Source: Tidjanibacter sp. (GTDB taxonomy: Bacteria > Bacteroidota > Bacteroidia > Bacteroidales > Rikenellaceae). Taken from it: a stretch of 28,346 nt of DNA. The notes below the pieces were generated by a model. It saw only the letters and a program-made list of their open reading frames with translations, searched no databases and was not told the origin of the DNA. Below are positions 23,938 to 28,346 of this stretch, piece by piece; the first letter of the stretch is position 1; every line of letters begins with the position of its first letter. The stretch spans positions 1 to 28,346 of the forward strand of contig JAGBVY010000050.1 in assembly GCA_017630115.1 (NCBI GenBank). The letters run 5' to 3'. The position numbers were made by a program, and so were the translations under genes.

Positions 23938-25014
23938 ATGAAAAAGTTGTTTGGGCTTATTTCAATTCTAACTGCCTCCCTTATCTTGGGTGGCTGTAAT
24001 CCATCTAACGAACCACAAAATGGCGACGAGACCCCCGTGCCATACGAAGAAGGTGTATTTGTGCTCTGTGAAGGGACATACGGCGCCGGCAACGCATCGC
24101 TGTGGTTTTATGACCGTGATACAAAAGAAGTTAAGGCCGACATATTCGGCGCTGCCAACGAGGCTAAGTTGGGCGATGTGGGGCAGTCACTCTACCTGCA
24201 CAACAACACACTTTTCGTTGTGGTAAACAACTCGGGCGTTGTATATGCAGTAGATGCAACAACAGGCGTTGTAGAGGGAATCATCGACAACCTCCTATCG
24301 CCCCGATTTATAGCCATAGCTCCCTCTGCCACAAAGGGATACATATCGCAGATGTACACCAACAAAATCGTCATCTTCGACCCTCGTACTATGGCTGTAA
24401 CGGGCGAAATTACGCTCGAAGGAGTGGCCGACTCGGAGCAGATGGTCATTGTGGGCGACAAGATGTTTGTGGCAGCTTGGAGCAACGGACACAAAATTGC
24501 AGTCATAGACATCAACACCGACAAGCAAATCAAAACCTTTGAGGTGGGTGTGCAGCCCTACTCAATGGTGGCCGACAAGGATGATAACATCTGGATTGTG
24601 TGCGACGGTGGTAATGAGTGGAGCTCTCTGCCTGAGGGGGTTACAATGGAACAACCTTCGCTTTGGAGAGTCAATTCGGAGACATACGCTACCGAGAGGC
24701 TCCACACATTTGCTGCGGGCAGCTACTTCCGTTCGAGGCTTGCGATTAATGGCGATGGCGACACACTCTACTTCATCCACGACGCCGTTTGGGCTGTCGA
24801 TACCACCTCGGGAGTGTTCCCAACAGAGCCACTAATCACCATCGAAGGCTTTGGTCAGTATGGCCTTGACATCGACCCCTTCAATGGCGACATCTACATT
24901 GCCGACGCAAAGGATTATATGTCCAATGGGGAGGTGCTTCGATACAATAGTTCGGGCGCTTTGGTGGACACTTTTGAGGTTGGCCTTTTGCCCTCTAAAT
25001 TCGCATTCAAATAG
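23938..25014 (+). CDS. btuG: BtuG-like surface B12-binding beta-propeller lipoprotein
   Basis: The 358-residue protein has a lipoprotein signal peptide with lipobox LGGC (C20) and a Glu/Asp-rich spacer before the folded part. The rest is a run of YVTN/YncE-like blades: GVFVLCEGTYGAGNASLWFY, LFVVVNNSGVVYAVDATTG, KIVIFDPRTMAVTGEI, KIAVIDINTDKQIKTFEVG, IYIADAKDY and others, about seven in all. This matches BtuG, which binds B12 tightly on the cell surface and hands it to BtuB in Bacteroides. I chose the Met at 23938; the frame is open from 23902, but that start would put 12 residues ahead of a normal signal peptide. It follows the cobalamin riboswitch and sits 39 bp before btuB. Confidence 0.87.
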   Translation: MKKLFGLISILTASLILGGCNPSNEPQNGDETPVPYEEGVFVLCEGTYGAGNASLWFYDRDTKEVKADIFGAANEAKLGDVGQSLYLHNNTLFVVVNNSGVVYAVDATTGVVEGIIDNLLSPRFIAIAPSATKGYISQMYTNKIVIFDPRTMAVTGEITLEGVADSEQMVIVGDKMFVAAWSNGHKIAVIDINTDKQIKTFEVGVQPYSMVADKDDNIWIVCDGGNEWSSLPEGVTMEQPSLWRVNSETYATERLHTFAAGSYFRSRLAINGDGDTLYFIHDAVWAVDTTSGVFPTEPLITIEGFGQYGLDIDPFNGDIYIADAKDYMSNGEVLRYNSSGALVDTFEVGLLPSKFAFK

Positions 25015-25053
25015 GGTAAAAAACAAGGTAAAATAAAGGTACGTTAAAAGACT

Positions 25054-27021
25054 ATGAAAAGGTTGATTATCATACTTTTAAGTAGTGTTTTGCATTTTGG
25101 CGTTTTGTGGGGTCAAAATGCCGACACTCTGCGTACCATAGAGGTGGAGGAGATTGTGGTCAGTGCGGCTCGTTCGCTACGCGACATAGGTGTGCAGAAG
25201 AGCATTATGAATGAGACTGTTTTGAGGGAAAATTTGGCCGCATCGATGGCAGAAGTGCTTGCCCAAAACAGCACTGTTTTCATAAAATCGTCGGGCAGGG
25301 CCACACTCTCCACTGCCTCAATTAGAGGCACAGCCCCATCACACACCTCGGTTAGTTGGAACGGCATAGAGTTGGGCAGCCCAATGTTGGGTATGGTTGA
25401 TTTTTCTATGATTCCGTCCTACTTTGTCGATGGCAGCGAAGTGTATCACGGGGCTACGTCGGTCAATGCAGCAAGCGGCGGACTGGGCGGTGCTGTGGTG
25501 CTTACCACAAACGAAGAGCAACGCCAAGGCATTAGTTTTCAATTTGTTCAGAGCCTTGCCTCATTCTCGACCCACGACGAATATCTACGCATTGGTTACT
25601 CCACCCCCAAGTGGTCGAGCTCAACTCGACTGCTCAACTCAGGCTCGCGCAACGACTTTCCCTACACAAACTACGACAAAGTTGGTCACCCTGTTGAGCG
25701 CAACAGGAACTGCGGTTACCACGACCAACACATCCTACAAGAGTTTTTCGTGCGAGGTGCAAGGGGTGGCAAGTGGGCCATAAAAGGTTGGTTTACAAAC
25801 TCTTCGCGCGGCATACCCAAATTGAGTGTCGATTATCGCGACGACGGACTAACCAAGAGTTGGCAAGACGAGCAAAGCCTGAGGAGTGTGGCCGAGTGGA
25901 GGCGTTCGTTTGGTGGACTAAGACTCCACAGCGCCGCAGGCTACAACCTCAACTACATCCACTACATCTACCAATTCTCCAAAGGCGGAGGCGAGGTGCA
26001 GCGTGGTGTCGATTCGCAAAGCTTCACTCAGCACCTCTTTGCTACGAGTGCGGCAGAATGGAGCATTGGCAACACACTAATGCTTGCAGCCAACCTGAAA
26101 GCAAGTGTGTATGGTGTTGAGAGTAGGGATGTTGCCCCCCTTACACCTGTGGGCTACGAGGCCGCGCGTGGGGAGCTAACCTCATTTCTGTCGGCACGCT
26201 GGAAACCATTAGAGTGGTTTGGTGTGGCTGGCAATCTGCGCGAGGAGTGGCGCGACGGCAGTTGGTCTCCCATAGTCCCTGCGATGTTTATTGACGTCAC
26301 CCTTAGCGAGCGCTATGGCATTATAATAAGTAGCTCTGTTGCAAAAAATTACCACCACCCCACGCTCAACGACCTCTACTTTGTGCCGGGAGGCAATCCC
26401 CATCTCAAACCAGAGGTGGGAACAACCTACGACCTCGGTATTGAGGGACGAGTTAAGAGGCCTACTTGGCAACTTGGGGGCAAGGCCACCATCTACCGCT
26501 CCGACATAACCAACTGGATACTTTGGGCTCCAACGGTGAAGGGATTTTGGTCGCCCGCCAACCTCAGTTCCGTTAGGAGTAGTGGTGTGGAGGCGAGGGC
26601 CAACGCAGAGTGGAACTTCGGGCGCGAGGGTACAATTGGTCTAAATGCCATATTTGCCTACACTTCGTCGGTGGACAACTCAGCCGGCGGGGCGCACGTT
26701 GGTCAGCAGCTCCCCTACATCCCACTCTACTCTGCCTCGGCAGGTGTGAGAGTTGGGTGGCGCAAGTGGGATTTCGACTACAAATGGCGCTATTATAGCG
26801 AGCGAAATACCACCTATTCGGGCGCATCGTTTGGCAATTCGGTGGTGCCAGCCTACCAGATCAGCGACATTGCACTAAGCCGAGGGATGGAATTAAAAAA
26901 CAAGGTACGTTTTAAGGTACGTTTGGAGGTGTTAAACCTCTTTGGAGAGGTCTATCAATCGGTGCTCTCAAAACCAATGCCGTCAAGGAGTTACGCCATT
27001 TCGGTGGAGTGCAAATTCTAA
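25054..27021 (+). CDS. btuB: BtuB-like TonB-dependent vitamin B12 receptor
   Basis: This 655-residue outer-membrane protein has a signal peptide ending at about residue 20 (HFGVLWG/Q), a TonB box at about 32-40 (EEIVVSAAR), a plug domain at about 45-155 (with TASIRGTAPSHTSVSWNG and GGLGGAVVL), and a 22-strand-type beta barrel. Near the C-terminus the NPHLKPEVGTTYDLGIEG motif is typical of the receptor family. It lacks the carboxypeptidase-regulatory domain of SusC-type porins, as expected for BtuB. Location behind a cobalamin riboswitch and btuG gives the substrate. It is the last gene of the transcript and is followed at once by a terminator whose stem begins at the stop codon. Confidence 0.92.
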   Translation: MKRLIIILLSSVLHFGVLWGQNADTLRTIEVEEIVVSAARSLRDIGVQKSIMNETVLRENLAASMAEVLAQNSTVFIKSSGRATLSTASIRGTAPSHTSVSWNGIELGSPMLGMVDFSMIPSYFVDGSEVYHGATSVNAASGGLGGAVVLTTNEEQRQGISFQFVQSLASFSTHDEYLRIGYSTPKWSSSTRLLNSGSRNDFPYTNYDKVGHPVERNRNCGYHDQHILQEFFVRGARGGKWAIKGWFTNSSRGIPKLSVDYRDDGLTKSWQDEQSLRSVAEWRRSFGGLRLHSAAGYNLNYIHYIYQFSKGGGEVQRGVDSQSFTQHLFATSAAEWSIGNTLMLAANLKASVYGVESRDVAPLTPVGYEAARGELTSFLSARWKPLEWFGVAGNLREEWRDGSWSPIVPAMFIDVTLSERYGIIISSSVAKNYHHPTLNDLYFVPGGNPHLKPEVGTTYDLGIEGRVKRPTWQLGGKATIYRSDITNWILWAPTVKGFWSPANLSSVRSSGVEARANAEWNFGREGTIGLNAIFAYTSSVDNSAGGAHVGQQLPYIPLYSASAGVRVGWRKWDFDYKWRYYSERNTTYSGASFGNSVVPAYQISDIALSRGMELKNKVRFKVRLEVLNLFGEVYQSVLSKPMPSRSYAISVECKF

Positions 27022-27057
27022 AATTACGACCCCAAAATCGGGGTCGTAATTTTTTTT
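27021..27057 (+). terminator. Terminator of the btuG-btuB operon
   Basis: A 13-bp stem AAATTACGACCCC/GGGGTCGTAATTT with a 6-base loop runs into a run of eight T. The stem starts at the last base of the btuB stop codon. The A-rich left arm could let it work for minus-strand transcripts too. Confidence 0.9.
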
Positions 27058-27233
27058 AAAAAATCGGGTAACAACGGGCAAAAACCACCCCCAAAACAGC
27101 GCCAAATAGCAACTTATTGACAATCAACCACATAGCCTTGCGATGAGTGTGGTGGGAAAGAATAATTGAAAATGGTATCTGATTATCAAGCAGTTACAAA
27201 CCCACTATGAGTTGCAAATTAACGCCAAATTAA

Positions 27234-27264
27234 TTGTTTTAATTCATCCCCGTTGTTAATTTTG
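27234..27264 (+). promoter_or_regulatory. Promoter of the small lipoprotein pair
   Basis: A TTG (27234-27236), a 20-bp spacer and TAATTTTG (27257-27264) match the Bacteroidota promoter pattern, 40 bp before the start codon. GTTGTT and AACAAC flank the -7 box as a 6-bp inverted repeat with an 8-base centre, a possible operator. The rest of the spacer (27058-27233) shows nothing I can call. Confidence 0.7.
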
Positions 27265-27304
27265 CAACAACCAAACACAGTTAAATTCCCAAAAACTTAC
27301 TATT

Positions 27305-27778
27305 ATGAAAAAAACGCTTATTATTTTGGCAATTGCATCCATTTGTATTGTTTGTGGTAGCTGCAAAAAAAATGTAGATTATTTCCATTACAGCCGAAAT
27401 TTGATTGACAACAAATCATCGTACTCTTTTGAGGTAGTTGCAGAAGCCTCTGAACAATCAATTTTGGATTTGAAAAATGTACCCAATAGCCACAGTGTTG
27501 AGTCCAACGCTTTGAGTGAATGGATAGCCAAGAGCAGCAGGACAGAGGGAGCGAATCCTGTTGTTTCTGGTAGTGCTATCTCCTATTCTTTTTGCTTTGA
27601 AAATGGTGTTCGCCACACATTTCAAGGCGAAATTATTGAAAATGATTTTAGGAGTGAGAATAGTTGGACCTGCAATAGAGAAGGTGCAAAGAACGATAGT
27701 GAAGGCAGTGTCTATAATACTTATACCTACACCTTCACTAACGAGGACTATCAGCGCATAATGGCGCTCTACGAGTAA
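27305..27778 (+). CDS. Small lipoprotein, paralogue 1
   Basis: I do not recognise a named family. The 157-residue protein has a lipoprotein signal with lipobox VCGSC (C20), then Lys-Lys. The likely folded part has a C-terminal half with SYSFCFENGVRHTFQGEI and ends in YTYTFTNEDYQRIMALYE. The next gene shares the same layout and an identical last 19 residues, so the two are tandem paralogues. It has its own good promoter. The body of the gene is distinctly richer in A/T than the starch genes, apart from the last 20 or so codons. It may be a small surface or periplasmic binding protein. Confidence 0.75.
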   Translation: MKKTLIILAIASICIVCGSCKKNVDYFHYSRNLIDNKSSYSFEVVAEASEQSILDLKNVPNSHSVESNALSEWIAKSSRTEGANPVVSGSAISYSFCFENGVRHTFQGEIIENDFRSENSWTCNREGAKNDSEGSVYNTYTYTFTNEDYQRIMALYE

Positions 27779-27839
27779 TGATTGATTTCTACATTGCTAA
27801 TAAATAAACTAATAACAACTATTAAATACTTTAATAATT

Positions 27840-28286
27840 ATGAAAATACTCAAATCAATTTTGGCAATTTGTGCGGTAGCAAGCATTGCATACTCGTGCG
27901 AAGTGACTGGTGGGCCTGAGCTTCGTGGCAATTGGTGTATTGATAACCAGTCCGACGAGCTATTTACCTCCATATTGGTTGGCCTTGGCCCAATATCTTT
28001 TACCGAAACCGTAAAAATTTACCCCCAATCAAAACAGGATTTGACAGAGACATCAATAGGTTCTGAATTGGATAATCCTGCGTCGAAATTTGAGGACGGC
28101 TCAATACAACTATCATTCGTATTTCGTAATGGCATTATCCATACATTTGAGGGCGAAATAACTGAGCACGATATACGAATAGGGGATAATTGGAATTTGG
28201 TGGTTTCTGACGATGAATTAGTCAGAACATACACCTACACCTTCACCAACGAGGACTACCAGCGCATAATGGCGCTCTACGAGTAA
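27840..28286 (+). CDS. Small lipoprotein, paralogue 2
   Basis: This 148-residue protein has a lipobox IAYSC (C20) and aligns with the preceding gene over its second half: LSFVFRNGIIHTFEGEI, then HDIRIGDNW, then the shared ending TYTYTFTNEDYQRIMALYE. The N-terminal half after the signal (ELRGNWCIDNQSDELFTSI) is reminiscent of small beta-barrel lipocalin-like lipoproteins of Bacteroidota, a weak hint. The 3' ends of the two genes are nearly identical at the DNA level. It lies 61 bp after the first copy with no terminator between them, so they are probably cotranscribed. A perfect palindrome follows. Confidence 0.75.
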   Translation: MKILKSILAICAVASIAYSCEVTGGPELRGNWCIDNQSDELFTSILVGLGPISFTETVKIYPQSKQDLTETSIGSELDNPASKFEDGSIQLSFVFRNGIIHTFEGEITEHDIRIGDNWNLVVSDDELVRTYTYTFTNEDYQRIMALYE

Positions 28287-28296
28287 TTCCTATTTT

Positions 28297-28322
28297 TAAC
28301 TCGGGTATCGATACCCGAGTTA
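28297..28322 (+). terminator. 26-bp perfect palindrome, likely terminator
   Basis: TAACTCGGGTATC is followed directly by its reverse complement GATACCCGAGTTA. A TATTTTTA run precedes it and TATTTTA-like bases follow, so a hairpin would be flanked by short A/T-rich runs. It lies 10 bp after the stop codon of the second lipoprotein. Confidence 0.65.
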
Positions 28323-28346
28323 TTTTACAAGGAGAAGATAGATCGG

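Overview
The window (28,346 bp, mid-range GC by eye) is from a member of the Bacteroidota, most likely the order Bacteroidales. The evidence is SusC/SusD pairs, surface lipoproteins with an N-terminal lipobox, promoters with the phylum's TAnnTTTG -7 element (several at plausible distances from genes), genes mostly without a Shine-Dalgarno motif, and a BtuG/BtuB vitamin B12 locus. I cannot name a genus; a gut Rikenellaceae-like organism is a guess.

Layout. (1) 1-1,340: tRNA-Thr(CGT) and a regulator gene on the minus strand; the regulator fuses a YtfE/RIC-type di-iron domain to a LuxR-type DNA-binding domain. (2) 1,341-1,777: a repeat-rich spacer holding a 9-bp inverted array, an interspersed-type repeat and the terminator of the starch operon. 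(3) 17,290 down to 1,778, all minus strand: a seven-gene starch operon in the order MFS sugar transporter, large multi-CBM surface amylase, SusA-like neopullulanase, MalQ, SusC, SusD, SusE/F. (4) 17,571-20,866, plus strand and divergent from the operon: a small membrane protein, a LytS-type histidine kinase, a LytTR response regulator and a secreted protein with a possible FlgT-like N-terminus. (5) 21,062-23,059, plus: a type I pullulanase lipoprotein. (6) 23,113-23,498: a tandem duplication carrying two copies of the tRNA-Leu terminator, then tRNA-Leu(TAG) on the minus strand. (7) 23,572-27,057, plus: cobalamin riboswitch, btuG, btuB, terminator. (8) 27,257-28,322, plus: two small paralogous AT-rich lipoproteins ending in a 26-bp palindrome.

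How the genes fit together (inference from family knowledge). SusC/D/E-F and the surface amylase and pullulanase lipoproteins would bind and cut starch and branched glucans outside the cell. SusC would import the oligosaccharides and periplasmic SusA would shorten them. The MFS permease would carry maltose or short maltodextrins into the cytoplasm, where MalQ would disproportionate them. No SusR-type regulator and no GH97/GH31 alpha-glucosidase is present in the window. The divergent LytS/LytTR pair is the nearest candidate regulator, which is unproven.

The points most worth a second look are the amylase, whose C-terminal beta domain appears to be split by two tandem starch-binding modules, and the RIC-LuxR fusion, which keeps the six presumed di-iron ligands but has lost the Cys pair of its ScdA_N-like segment. 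I saw no CRISPR array, transposase, phage genes or obvious defence system.
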